From contig NZ_LR134383.1 in assembly GCF_900637635.1 (NCBI RefSeq), forward strand, positions 2,387,501-2,451,500: a stretch of DNA of 64,000 bases, in the 5' to 3' direction. The translations under genes and the position numbers were made by a program. Below are positions 36,413 to 46,290 of the stretch, piece by piece; the first letter of the stretch is position 1, and each line of letters starts with the position of its first letter. The DNA is from Legionella jordanis. Lineage in GTDB: Bacteria > Pseudomonadota > Gammaproteobacteria > Legionellales > Legionellaceae. The notes under the pieces are model-generated. The model searched no databases. It saw only the letters and a program-made list of their open reading frames with translations, and was not told where the DNA came from.

Positions 36413-38467
36413 GACGTCACTATGGGATTTTGCGATTCTTAAATCAGCAATAGGGAACTCATTTCGAAAATTATCCCCCACCACCAAATTCGGAATCCTG
36501 TGATGTTTGCTGTTTATGTGGGTGCAATTCTCACTACGCTCACTTTTATCCGGGCATTAAGGGGAGATACTGAAGACTCCACTTCATTCATTTTGGGGAT
36601 TGCACTTTGGCTTTGGTTTACCATTTTATTTGCTAATTTTGCTGAAGCCATGGCTGAAGGTCGAGGTAAAGCACAAGCACAATCTCTTCGTGAAGCAAGA
36701 CATGATATTTATGCCAAAAAATTATCAAAACCAATGAAAAATGCTCGCATTACAGTCGTTAAATCTGAAGCCCTAAGGATGGATGATGTAGTTTTAGTAG
36801 AGGCTGGAGATTTAATCCCTGGCGATGGGGAAGTCATTGAAGGGGTTGCCTCTGTCAATGAAAGCGCAATCACCGGAGAAAGTGCTCCCGTAATTCGTGA
36901 AAGTGGTGGTGACCGCAACGCAGTCACAGGCGGAACACAAGTGATATCCGACTGGCTAATCATTCGTATTACTACCAATCCAGGAGAAACCTTTCTAGAT
37001 CGAATGATTTCTCTTGTAGAAGGTGCAAAACGTCAAAAAACACCCAATGAATTGGCTTTAACTATCCTGTTGTCAGCACTGACAATCGTGTTTTTACTTG
37101 TTTGTGCTACCCTACTTCCCTACTCTATTTTTAGTGTACAAGCAACGGGCTCAGGCAGTGTAATCAGCATTCCAAAATTGGCTGCCTTGTTTGTTTGTCT
37201 GGCACCCACAACGATTGGCGCCTTGCTATCAGCCATTGGAATAGCAGGCATGGATCGGATGATTCAAGCCAATGTGATCGCATTTTCAGGACGAGCGGTT
37301 GAGGCTGCCGGAGACATCGATACTTTAATTCTCGATAAAACAGGGACAATTACTTTGGGAAATCGCCACGCGACGGAATTTATTCCTGCCGAAGGAATAA
37401 GCATTGAAAGATTAGCCGATGCCGCACAGTTGTCGTCTCTGGCTGATGAAACGCCTGAGGGTAGAAGCATCGCCATTTTAGCAAAAGAAAAATATGGCTT
37501 AAGAGGGAGGCCCCTGCATGAATTGGGAGCCAGTTTTATTCCTTTTACAGCGCAAACCAGAATGAGCGGCGTTAGACTACCTGATCGCGAAATCATTAAG
37601 GGCGCAGCCGAAGCCGTTGAAACTTATCTCAATCAATTGGGCAGCTCTTTAAATGAATCAGTTAGGAAACAGGTCGAAAGAGTTTCGCAGAATGGGGAAA
37701 CCGCTCTCGTCGTTGTTGAGAGCAAAACCGTGCTTGGGGTTATCCGTTTAAAAGACATCATCAAGGGGGGTATTCGAGAACGGTTCATGCAGCTTCGTCA
37801 CATGGGAATTAAAACCATCATGGTTACAGGGGACAATCCTCTAACGGCTGCAGCCATTGCGGCTGAGGCAGGCGTGGATGATTTTTTAGCCAATGCGAAA
37901 CCTGAAGATAAATTAGCATTGATTCGTAAGCTGCAAGCGGAAGGACGCTTGGTTGCCATGACTGGAGATGGCACAAATGATGCTCCAGCCCTGGCACAAG
38001 CCGATGTGGCTGTTGCGATGAACACAGGAACCCAAGCGGCTAAAGAAGCGGGTAACTTAATCGACCTCGATTCCAACCCCACCAAATTGCTGGAGGTCGT
38101 AGAAATTGGAAAGCAGTTACTCATTACCCGTGGTGCTTTGACCACTTTCAGCATTGCCAATGATGTTGCAAAATATTTTGCCATCTTACCAGCTGCTTTT
38201 GCGACCACTTATCCGGCTTTGAACGCCTTAAATATTATGAATCTTGCTACACCCGAAACAGCCATTCTCTCGGCGGTAATATTTAATGCCCTGATTATTA
38301 TTTTCTTAATTCCGCTTGCCCTTCGCGGTGTTAAATCTCAAAGATTCTCAGCGATTCATTTGCTAAGAAGAAATGTGTTAATTTATGGCTTGGGAGGATT
38401 AATCGTTCCTTTTATTGGAATAAAACTAATAGACCTGATACTGATTGCAGCCTTAAGCTTAACCTGA
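36402..38467 (+). pseudogene. kdpB: KdpB P-type ATPase with an N-terminal frameshift
   Basis: The normal kdpB start is ATG 36402 ([19 protein letters not shown] follows, typical of KdpB), but this frame ends at TGA 36501. The correct continuation, [13 protein letters not shown], is one base back, so one base is missing near 36475-36486 (a CCCCC/CCACCACC tract). The rest (36485-38467) is a complete P-type ATPase core: [19 protein letters not shown] (phospho-Asp), [29 protein letters not shown] restart at GTG 36500 would give a 655-aa protein lacking about 33 N-terminal residues. It may be a pseudogene, a shortened functional form, or a sequencing error in the C tract. Confidence 0.85.
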
Positions 38468-38528
38468 TTTGGTCTGGTTCAATTATGAACACTGATGCGA
38501 CAAATAAATTAATCTCCAATGGAATAAT

Positions 38529-39143
38529 ATGATCAGGGAATTTTTTAAACAGCTGAAATCCGCTCTTTTAGCGCTGTTATTTTTAACAACACTCACGGGA
38601 ATCTTTTATCCCCTTTTAGTCACAGCAATTGCCCAGATTTTCTTCCCTTGGCGGGCCAATGGCAGCCTAGTTGAAAAAAACGGCCAGATTGTAGGTTCTG
38701 CTTTGCTGGGGCAAACATTTAACGCCCCACACTATTTCTGGAGTCGACCTTCTGCCACAGCTCCCTTTCCTTACAATGCAGCAAATTCCTCTGGTTCCAA
38801 TATGGCCCCATCCAATCCTGAGTTTCTTAAAACAATCGATTTAAGAGTTAGGCACATGCAACAAAGCGCTTTATCTACGGACTTAATCCCCGTTGATTTA
38901 GTCACGGCTTCTGGAAGTGGACTCGACCCAGACATCAGCCCTCTGGCTGCTTATTATCAAATTCACCGTGTTGCTAAGGCCAGAGGAGTTTCGGAACAAG
39001 AATTGCAACAGTTAGTTGATAAGCAAACGGCAGCACGATGGTTGGAATTTCTTGGTGAACCGCGGGTTAATGTTTTGCAATTGAATCTTGCTCTTGATGA
39101 GCTGGGAGAAAGGCATGCACAGCCAACGGCTCAATCCAGATAA
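38529..39143 (+). CDS. kdpC: Potassium-transporting ATPase subunit C
   Basis: 204 residues. One N-terminal membrane helix (ALLALLFLTTLTGIFYPLLVTAIAQ), then the KdpC periplasmic domain: YFWSRPSAT, NAANSSGSNMAPSNP, DLVTASGSGLDPDISP, PRVNVLQLNLALDEL. Complete. It overlaps the kdpD start by 29 nt. Confidence 0.94.
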   Translation: MIREFFKQLKSALLALLFLTTLTGIFYPLLVTAIAQIFFPWRANGSLVEKNGQIVGSALLGQTFNAPHYFWSRPSATAPFPYNAANSSGSNMAPSNPEFLKTIDLRVRHMQQSALSTDLIPVDLVTASGSGLDPDISPLAAYYQIHRVAKARGVSEQELQQLVDKQTAARWLEFLGEPRVNVLQLNLALDELGERHAQPTAQSR

Positions 39144-41067
39144 AATCCTTAAACAGATTCAGCAAGAGGCAATAAAAAGCCAGCAGGGTAGGTTAAAAAT
39201 TTATCTTGGGGCAGCAGCTGGTGTCGGAAAGACCTATGCCATGCTTAGCGATGCACAAGCTGCTCAAGCAAGAGGTGTTGATGTTCTTGTAGGGATTGTC
39301 GAATGCCATGGCCGGACAGAAACGGAACAACTCCTTAAAAAACTGGAAATCCTACCGCGTCAACATATTCTCTACCATGGAAAAGAGCTAAAAGAATTTG
39401 ATCTCGATTCCGCCCTGATTCGTCATCCAGAGTTGATTCTGGTGGATGAAATGGCTCATAGCAATGCTCCCGGTCTTCGTCATAATAAACGCTGGCAAGA
39501 CATCAAAGAGCTTCTTAATAGAGGCATTGATGTTTACAGCACTCTTAATATTCAACACATTGAAAGCCTAAATAATGATGTCGCACAAATTGTAAATACG
39601 CGCATAACAGAAACCGTGCCTGATTCAATGCTTGAAATGGCAGACAGCATCGAACTGATTGATCTACCACCAGAGGAGTTAATTAAACGGCTACAGGAAG
39701 GTAAAGTGTATGTTCCCAAGCAAGCTAAAATTGCAATTGAAAGATTCTTCCGCAAAGGCAATTTAACCGCTCTTCGTGAATTGGCTCTTCGCATCAGTGC
39801 TGATTACGTCGGCCAACAAATGCTTAATTACCGAGAAATTCAGGGGATCAAACACATTTGGCCAACCAAGAGCAAAATTCTGGTTTGTATAGGCCCGGGA
39901 CGTGAATCCCTAAAATTAATCCGAGCAGCCAAAAGAATGGCAGTCAGTTTAAAAGCCAAGTGGATAGCCGTACATGTGGCCACGCCGAGCATTAAAGCAC
40001 AGGAACAGATATTACCTTTAGCAATTCAAAATTTACGTCTTGCTGAGCAGTTGGGGGCTGAAACAGCCGTTTTAGCCGGATTTGATGTCGTTCAGGAAAT
40101 CATGACTTTTGCCCGAGAAAAAAATGTGACCCAAATCATGGTTTGGAAAACAATCCGTAATCGCTGGCGAGATTTATTTTTTCGCAATTTAGCCGATGAA
40201 ATGGTTCGCGAAAGTGGCGAGCTTGATATCTATGTCATGACGGGTAAATTAGGCCGTTTAAAATTAAGGCGCCAAGTCAAAACCAAGCCTCCTTTTAAGT
40301 TGAAAAACTATCGCATTCCTTTAGTAATTATTGCTCTTGCAACCTTCATTAATTTTTTAATTTTTCCCTATTTGCATGCCAGCAATCTCATCATGATTTA
40401 TGTCCTCGGGGTCACAATCATTGCTCTTTTTGGTCAGGCTGGCCCTGCCTTATTCAGTTCAATTTTAAGCGTTCTGGCCTATAAATTTTTTTTCGTTCCA
40501 CCTTTTTACAGTTTTAGCATTGCTGATGTCCAGTATTTCTTTACCTTGCTGATTATGCTGTTAATTACTCAAATCATAAGCCAACTCGCCATTCGCATTC
40601 GCCGGCAAGCCACCAGTGCCCGAACTTTACAACATCAAACCTCAGGCCTGTTAGCTTTAAGCCGCCAAATGACTAGTGTTCACCGCGTAGAAGAAGCGTT
40701 GAGCATTGGCTTGAAAGCTATGGAAGATCTCTTTAACAGTCAAATTTTGGCTTTGATACCTCAAAACCGACATTTCCAGTGCTACTCAACTCGGGGCATT
40801 GAAACGAAATCTTTAGACGAGAAGGAATATAGCATTGCCAAGTGGGTGCTTGATATGGGTGAAATGGCTGGATTTGCAACCGAAACATTAGCCGATGCCA
40901 AGGCTTTATATCTTCCTTTAATTGGCTTACGAAACCCAGTTGCCGTTTTAAAAATTACACCCAACGACAAACACTATTTTACTCCAGAGCAGATTCAATT
41001 TTTAGAATCCTACGCCCATCAAATTGCCCTTACCCTGGAGGTAATTGGTTTCGAAAAATCCGGATAA
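39115..41067 (+). CDS. kdpD: KdpD sensor lacking the histidine kinase domain
   Basis: 650 residues from ATG 39115 (GGGAGAAAGG ribosome site). KdpD N-domain with Walker A GAAAGVGKT, DEMAHSNAPG and YSTLNIQHIESL; a Usp-like domain (ILVCIGPGRESLKLIRAAKRMA); four membrane helices (about 395-500); and a GAF-like domain (about 525-640). E. coli KdpD continues for about 250 residues with HisKA and HATPase; here the frame stops at LTLEVIGFEKSG and the next gene on the other strand ends 6 nt later. No KdpE gene is in the window. It may act as a binding/sensing protein only, or be a relic of truncation. Confidence 0.88.
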   Translation: MHSQRLNPDKILKQIQQEAIKSQQGRLKIYLGAAAGVGKTYAMLSDAQAAQARGVDVLVGIVECHGRTETEQLLKKLEILPRQHILYHGKELKEFDLDSALIRHPELILVDEMAHSNAPGLRHNKRWQDIKELLNRGIDVYSTLNIQHIESLNNDVAQIVNTRITETVPDSMLEMADSIELIDLPPEELIKRLQEGKVYVPKQAKIAIERFFRKGNLTALRELALRISADYVGQQMLNYREIQGIKHIWPTKSKILVCIGPGRESLKLIRAAKRMAVSLKAKWIAVHVATPSIKAQEQILPLAIQNLRLAEQLGAETAVLAGFDVVQEIMTFAREKNVTQIMVWKTIRNRWRDLFFRNLADEMVRESGELDIYVMTGKLGRLKLRRQVKTKPPFKLKNYRIPLVIIALATFINFLIFPYLHASNLIMIYVLGVTIIALFGQAGPALFSSILSVLAYKFFFVPPFYSFSIADVQYFFTLLIMLLITQIISQLAIRIRRQATSARTLQHQTSGLLALSRQMTSVHRVEEALSIGLKAMEDLFNSQILALIPQNRHFQCYSTRGIETKSLDEKEYSIAKWVLDMGEMAGFATETLADAKALYLPLIGLRNPVAVLKITPNDKHYFTPEQIQFLESYAHQIALTLEVIGFEKSG

Positions 41068-41072
41068 AAACT

Positions 41073-42086
41073 CTATACCGCGTAGTTTAAAAAACTCACA
41101 CTCCCTTTTTGATTGTATTCGCCTCGATGAGAATTGTAATACTCTTGCAAACTTACAGGCATTTGACCATACAATTCTTGATGTTTATCCAGAAAAATGG
41201 CCAAGGTGGGATCCGATTTATTATATGAAAGTTGGATGCCACTTAGATTGGCCAATATTTGCTTAAGCTTACTGCCTCCACCAAAAGATTCAGATTCAAT
41301 GATCTTATTATGAACCAAAGCCATTGCTTGGTATCGGACGGGATCACAACAATCAGGCAAAGCGGAAAGTGTCGCCAGAAAATTGATTTCCTGCATGCGA
41401 TCGCTTTTTTGAAATAAATTTTTTAGCCATCTCCAAAAACCACTGAGGCCATAAGAATTATCATAAGCCCGTTCATAACCCTTTTTAAGGTTTTGCAGTG
41501 CGGCTTGCAAAGGAATCCTTCGTCCCTCTTTGGGCTGTTCCATCTGTATTTCTATGAGATGAAGCGTAAATTCTTCGAGTTGCTTTTGAAAAGATTGAAT
41601 ACGGGTTGTAAGGACTGTTACTTCCTTAGCTAAATCCCGGTGTTTTTCCTCAAAATCATTTTTTTTAACTTGTTGTTCTAATTTTTTACCCAGAGCTTCC
41701 TGAGCATTTTGGCAGGCATCAAGTGCCCTAAAATAATGCGTCACAGCCAGTTCAAATCGTTTATAGCTTTCGGGGTCATCAACTGAGAATTGCAGTACTG
41801 TCGCCTCAAAGGCCTTGCCATATTCCACTGTTTTTTCTACTAATTTGCTGTATGCAGCACGCATGGACTTCCAGCTTCTAGCCCCTTCTACATCTTTTTC
41901 AAGTTGCTGAACTTCCACTGAATGGGTCAGTTGGACAAAGGTTAACGTCTGGCCTAGTAAGCCCTTCCCTTTAGGCTCCTGCTTCATGTAAAAGAGAAAA
42001 CTTCTTTTAAGTTCTGCAAGCTTCTGGTTATTTTCAATAGTAAAGGTTGTAAGCTGTGTATTCAGTATCTCATTCTTGCCCTGCAC
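41073..42086 (-). CDS. Coiled-coil protein of unknown function
   Basis: 337 residues from GTG 42086 with AAGGAG 8 nt upstream. Mostly helical with long coiled-coil segments (EALGKKLEQQVKKNDFEEKHRDL, LTTRIQSFQKQLEEFT). No domain recognised, no membrane helix. A TATAAT box lies upstream (42149-42154 on the minus strand). Could be another effector; no convincing PmrA box. Its 3' end abuts truncated kdpD. Confidence 0.6.
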   Translation of the reverse strand: MQGKNEILNTQLTTFTIENNQKLAELKRSFLFYMKQEPKGKGLLGQTLTFVQLTHSVEVQQLEKDVEGARSWKSMRAAYSKLVEKTVEYGKAFEATVLQFSVDDPESYKRFELAVTHYFRALDACQNAQEALGKKLEQQVKKNDFEEKHRDLAKEVTVLTTRIQSFQKQLEEFTLHLIEIQMEQPKEGRRIPLQAALQNLKKGYERAYDNSYGLSGFWRWLKNLFQKSDRMQEINFLATLSALPDCCDPVRYQAMALVHNKIIESESFGGGSKLKQILANLSGIQLSYNKSDPTLAIFLDKHQELYGQMPVSLQEYYNSHRGEYNQKGSVSFLNYAV

Positions 42087-42271
42087 TTCTGCAACTCCTT
42101 GAACGTCCAGATAATCGGACTCATGGTTGTGGTGTTTGCATCTTAGCTAATTATAAGAATGATTAAAATAGAAGCTTTAGCCCTTGTACAACAAATTGCA
42201 TCTAAAGGCAGTGGATCCCTGGATGAAATCTGGGATATTATCTTTGATCTAATCATGCAAAGGAATTGCAA

Positions 42272-43645
42272 ATGCTCAACCCTCGAGAAGTCTTTACTGC
42301 ACAGGATGCCAGGCAAATTGTTGAAGAACGCAATTTAACCCACGTCAAGGTAGGAATTTTTGACATGGATGGCGTCATGCTTGGCAAATACATGAGTCGT
42401 AGCAAATTCTTTTCAGCCTTAGAACAAGGTTTTACTTTTTGCGATGTAATTTTAGGTTGGGATACCAAAGACAAATTGTATGACAATAGCCGCTACACCG
42501 GTTGGCATACCGGCTATCCGGACACTTCCGTTCGTATTATACCCCACAGCTGTCGAGAACTCCCTTTTGAAGACAATCAATTGCTTTTTATGGCTGAATT
42601 TGCTGGAAGTGCTGAAGCCATATGTCCTCGTGCTGTGTTGCGGCGAGTCATTGAGAAAGCCGCTGCCATGGGCTTTGAAGCTCATGCCGCATTCGAATAT
42701 GAATTTTTTCTCTTTGATGAAACTCCCCAGAGTATTCGTCAAAAAAGATTTCATGATTTAAAGCCCATCACTCCGGATTTTTTTGGCTATTCAATTCTTC
42801 GCAATAGCGTTTATGCCGAGCTTTACCACGCTATTTTAGATATGGGTGAAGTCATGGATTTCCCCATCGAAGGTCTACATGCTGAAACGGGGCCTGGTGT
42901 GATTGAAGCCGCCATTACTGTGGACAAAGCCGAGAAAGCAGCCGATAAAGCGGCTTTGTTCAAAACGTTTATGAAAGTGCTTGCCCAACGTAATAATATG
43001 ATGGCGACTTTCATGGCTAAATGGTCTTCGCATTATCCTGGTCAAAGCGGCCATATTCATGCTTCACTTCAGTACAAAGATGGCTCAGGTTCAGCTTTTT
43101 ATGATCCTGCAAACTCTTTTAATATGAGCACCATTCAACGGCATTTTTTAGCGGGACAGCAAAAATTGATGCCTGAATTTCTTGCCTTGATTTCACCCAC
43201 GATAAACAGCTACAAGCGCTTAATTCCTGGTTTTTGGGCACCCACAGAGGCTACTTGGGGGGTGGAAAACCGTACCACCGCATTGCGCGTTATTCCCGGA
43301 AGTGACAAATCACAACGCATCGAACACCGTCTTGGTTCTGCTGATGCAAATCCCTATCTTGCACTTGCGGCTGCCTTGGGTTCAGGACTATATGGGATTG
43401 AACAGGAATTAGAACCCTCCCCTCAAACACAAGGCAATTCCTATGTGCAGCAACACGATGAGGAATTAGCCCTACCCAGAACTCTTTGGGAAGCTTCACA
43501 GCGCTTAAAACACTCAAAGATAGCTCATTCATTGTTCGGTGAAGAGTTTGTCAATCATTTTGTAGCTTCCCGTGAATGGGAAGAGCGTGAGTTTCGTCGT
43601 CATGTCAGCGATTGGGAATTGGATCGTTATTTTGAAATCATTTAA
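42272..43645 (+). CDS. Glutamine synthetase-like gamma-glutamyl-amine ligase
   Basis: 457 residues from ATG 42272 (AAAGGAA ribosome site). Class I glutamine synthetase fold with AAFEYEFFLFDE, LHAETGPGVIEAAI, SGHIHASL, YKRLIPGFWAPTEATWGVENRTTALRV (split here by context; the Arg/Asn ATP site) and EHRLGSADANPYLALAAAL. It belongs with the PuuA/GlnA4-type ligases that join glutamate to amines rather than to ammonia: it is not a GlnA housekeeping type, and it is followed by ALDH, ADH and an amidotransferase. The alcohol dehydrogenase in place of an amine oxidase favours an amino alcohol such as ethanolamine as substrate (inference). Confidence 0.82.
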   Translation: MLNPREVFTAQDARQIVEERNLTHVKVGIFDMDGVMLGKYMSRSKFFSALEQGFTFCDVILGWDTKDKLYDNSRYTGWHTGYPDTSVRIIPHSCRELPFEDNQLLFMAEFAGSAEAICPRAVLRRVIEKAAAMGFEAHAAFEYEFFLFDETPQSIRQKRFHDLKPITPDFFGYSILRNSVYAELYHAILDMGEVMDFPIEGLHAETGPGVIEAAITVDKAEKAADKAALFKTFMKVLAQRNNMMATFMAKWSSHYPGQSGHIHASLQYKDGSGSAFYDPANSFNMSTIQRHFLAGQQKLMPEFLALISPTINSYKRLIPGFWAPTEATWGVENRTTALRVIPGSDKSQRIEHRLGSADANPYLALAAALGSGLYGIEQELEPSPQTQGNSYVQQHDEELALPRTLWEASQRLKHSKIAHSLFGEEFVNHFVASREWEEREFRRHVSDWELDRYFEII

Positions 43646-43658
43646 ATGAAACTAAACT

Positions 43659-45050
43659 ATGGATCAACTACTGCAAACTTTTTCTCCGATTGATAATTCT
43701 CTATATTTGGAGCGTCCTTTTGCCAAGGTTTCAGAAATCAAATGGGCCTTGAGTAAGGCTCAAAAGGCACTTAAACCCTGGGGCAAAACTTCCATTGAAG
43801 AACGAGAAAGACTTTGCCATCGAGCCATTGATTTTCTTATGGCGCATCAGGATGAAATCGCTATTGAAATCAGCTGGCAAATGGGACGTCCAATCCGTTA
43901 CGCAAGTTCTGAACTGAAAGGCCTTGAGGAGCGGGGGCGATACATGATAGCCGCCGCCAAATCAGCGCTAGCCCCCATTAAACTGCCTAAAAAAGAAGGC
44001 TTTTTACGCTTTATTCAGCGCGAACCATTAGGGATAAGTTTTATCATAGCTCCCTGGAATTATCCTTATTTAACTGCGGTAAATGCCATCATCCCCGCCA
44101 TTATGGCCGGCAATGTTGTGCTTCTTAAGCATTCTGCGCAAACCCCGTTGGTTGCAGAGCGCTTCGCTGAAGCATTTCAACATGCGGGTTTACCCGAGGG
44201 TGTTTTTCAATATTTGCATTTAAAGCATGCTGATGTGGAAACGATCCTCGCAAGTGAAGACATTCATCACGTTTCATTTACAGGATCAATGTCAGGCGGC
44301 ATCATGGTAGAAAAAGCAACCGCCGGGCGCTTTCTTTCTGTCGGGCTTGAGTTGGGGGGAAAAGACCCTGCCTACGTGCGCGCAGATGCCAATCTGGATT
44401 ACGCGGTAGAAACTGCCATTGATGGTGCTTTTTTTAATTCTGGACAATCTTGTTGTGCCATTGAACGCATTTATGTCCATCAAGAATTGTATGAGCCATT
44501 TGTTGAAAAAGCAGTATCCCTTGTAAAACAGTATAAATTGGGGAGGCCTGATAATTTCGAAACTACACTCGGCCCTCTCGTACGCCCATCGGCGGCGCAA
44601 TGGGTGCGCGGACAAATTCAGGAAGCTATTGCAGCAGGAGCTATTGCCCATATCGACCCTTTAGAATTTCCTATGGACCAGCCGGGCACTGCTTATCTAG
44701 CGCCACAAATTTTAACCCAAGTTCATCATCAAATGCGAATAATGACAGAGGAAACATTTGGCCCAGTCGTTGGCATCATGCCGGTTGACAGTGATGAAAA
44801 AGCCATTGAGCTTATGAACGACAGTGCTTTTGGATTAACAGCAGCAATCTTTACACAAGATATTGATGCCGGCATTCGCCTGGGCGAGGAGCTGCAAACC
44901 GGGACGTTTTTCATCAATCGTTGCGATTACCTTGACCCGTCCCTTGCCTGGGTAGGTGTTAAAAACTCAGGTCGCGGCTGTAGTTTATCGAATTTGGGTT
45001 ATGAAACCCTTACAAGACCCAAATCCTTTCACATCAAAATCATCAGTTAA
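43659..45050 (+). CDS. NAD(P)-dependent aldehyde dehydrogenase
   Basis: 463 residues. Aldehyde dehydrogenase superfamily: APWNYPYLTAVNAIIPAIMAGN (cofactor), VSFTGSMSGG, catalytic Glu in GLELGGKDPAYV and catalytic Cys in FFNSGQSCCAIERIYV. Starts 13 nt after the ligase gene. In a gamma-glutamyl-amine route it would oxidise the gamma-glutamyl aldehyde to the acid. Confidence 0.9.
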   Translation: MDQLLQTFSPIDNSLYLERPFAKVSEIKWALSKAQKALKPWGKTSIEERERLCHRAIDFLMAHQDEIAIEISWQMGRPIRYASSELKGLEERGRYMIAAAKSALAPIKLPKKEGFLRFIQREPLGISFIIAPWNYPYLTAVNAIIPAIMAGNVVLLKHSAQTPLVAERFAEAFQHAGLPEGVFQYLHLKHADVETILASEDIHHVSFTGSMSGGIMVEKATAGRFLSVGLELGGKDPAYVRADANLDYAVETAIDGAFFNSGQSCCAIERIYVHQELYEPFVEKAVSLVKQYKLGRPDNFETTLGPLVRPSAAQWVRGQIQEAIAAGAIAHIDPLEFPMDQPGTAYLAPQILTQVHHQMRIMTEETFGPVVGIMPVDSDEKAIELMNDSAFGLTAAIFTQDIDAGIRLGEELQTGTFFINRCDYLDPSLAWVGVKNSGRGCSLSNLGYETLTRPKSFHIKIIS

Positions 45051-45056
45051 GGAGCA

Positions 45057-46226
45057 ATGATGGCTACTTCTTTACAGGCAAACTGGAATTACCCCACCAC
45101 CATACGGGTTGGTGCAGGACGTGCCAAGGAATTAGGATTAGCCTGTGTGGATTTTGGAATGAGAAAGCCCTTGCTGGTTACCGATTCATTTCTTGCCACC
45201 TTGCCGATGACTTTCAATATATTGGACAGTTGTTCAGCTGTAGGGTTAAACATGGATGTATTTCATGATGTAAAAGCCAATCCCACCGCCGAAAACGTAA
45301 TGAATGGCGTAGACCTTTACCATAAACAACAGCATGATGGCATCATTGCCTTAGGCGGAGGCTCTGCTTTGGATGCGGCCAAAGCCATTGCCTTTATGGT
45401 GGCACAAAAAGGTTCCATATGGGACTTTGAAGATCGGGGGGATAATTGGACTAAAGCCAAGGTAGCTCACATCGCCAAAGTAATTGCCTTGCCAACCACT
45501 GCAGGCACCGGATCTGAGGTGGGACGTGCCTCAGTGATTACTGACTCCCATCAACAGGTGAAAAAAATCATTTTTCATCCCAAAATGCTGCCAAGCCTCG
45601 TCATTTTAGATCCGGAGTTAACTCTCGATTTACCCGCCAACATCACCGCGGCAACCGGAATGGATGCCCTATCTCATTGCCTTGAAGCTTACTGTGCGCC
45701 TGGTTATCATCCAATGGCTGAAGCAATTGCTATGGAAGGAATCCGCTTAATTAAACATTCCCTGCCTGAAGTGGTCAACGACGGGCATAATTTAGAGGCT
45801 CGCAGCCAAATGCTGGTTGCCTCTATGATGGGTGCCACTGCCTTTCAACGTGGCTTGGGTGCAATGCATGCCCTCGCCCATCCATTGGGAGCAGTCTACG
45901 ATGCCCACCATGGACGTTTAAATGCCATTCTTATGCCATATGTGTTGTTGGCCAATCGCCCTGCTATTGAAGAAAATATTTCAAGGCTCGCCTCTTACCT
46001 GCAATTGGGAAATGGCTTTGATGATGTTCTTCAGTGGATTTTAAGCCTGCGGCAACAACTCAAAATTGAGCATTCTCTAAGTGAAATTCAAATTGATGAA
46101 CGACAGGTAGTGCGAATTGCCAAAATGGCTGTTGCGGATCCTTCTGCAGCTACTAATCCGCTGGCTTTAGATGAATTTCATTTCCAAACCATCCTCAATG
46201 CAGCCATCAGAGGAGAATGCAATTGA
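45057..46226 (+). CDS. Iron-containing alcohol dehydrogenase
   Basis: 389 residues, AAGGAG ribosome site, 6 nt after the ALDH gene. Fe-ADH family: GGGSALDAAKAIAFM, LPTTAGTGSEVGRAS, GMDALSHCLEAYC, and the metal-binding HALAHPLGAVYDAHHGRLNA. Would oxidise an alcohol to the aldehyde consumed by the preceding gene's product. Confidence 0.92.
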   Translation: MMATSLQANWNYPTTIRVGAGRAKELGLACVDFGMRKPLLVTDSFLATLPMTFNILDSCSAVGLNMDVFHDVKANPTAENVMNGVDLYHKQQHDGIIALGGGSALDAAKAIAFMVAQKGSIWDFEDRGDNWTKAKVAHIAKVIALPTTAGTGSEVGRASVITDSHQQVKKIIFHPKMLPSLVILDPELTLDLPANITAATGMDALSHCLEAYCAPGYHPMAEAIAMEGIRLIKHSLPEVVNDGHNLEARSQMLVASMMGATAFQRGLGAMHALAHPLGAVYDAHHGRLNAILMPYVLLANRPAIEENISRLASYLQLGNGFDDVLQWILSLRQQLKIEHSLSEIQIDERQVVRIAKMAVADPSAATNPLALDEFHFQTILNAAIRGECN

Positions 46227-46290
46227 CCCTGCAAGAGAACTTGCTTCATTCACATCTGAACCTTGGGATTTTAATCCCTGGGCATGAATC

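Noticed and set aside
37798-38208. Antisense frame inside kdpB (136 codons)
   Set aside because: Opposite the most conserved part of the P-type ATPase; composition reflects codon shadows (Ala/Ser/Thr rich).
42159-42338. 59-codon frame overlapping the start of the gamma-glutamyl ligase gene
   Set aside because: No ribosome site; its second half is read out of frame across a well-supported gene start.
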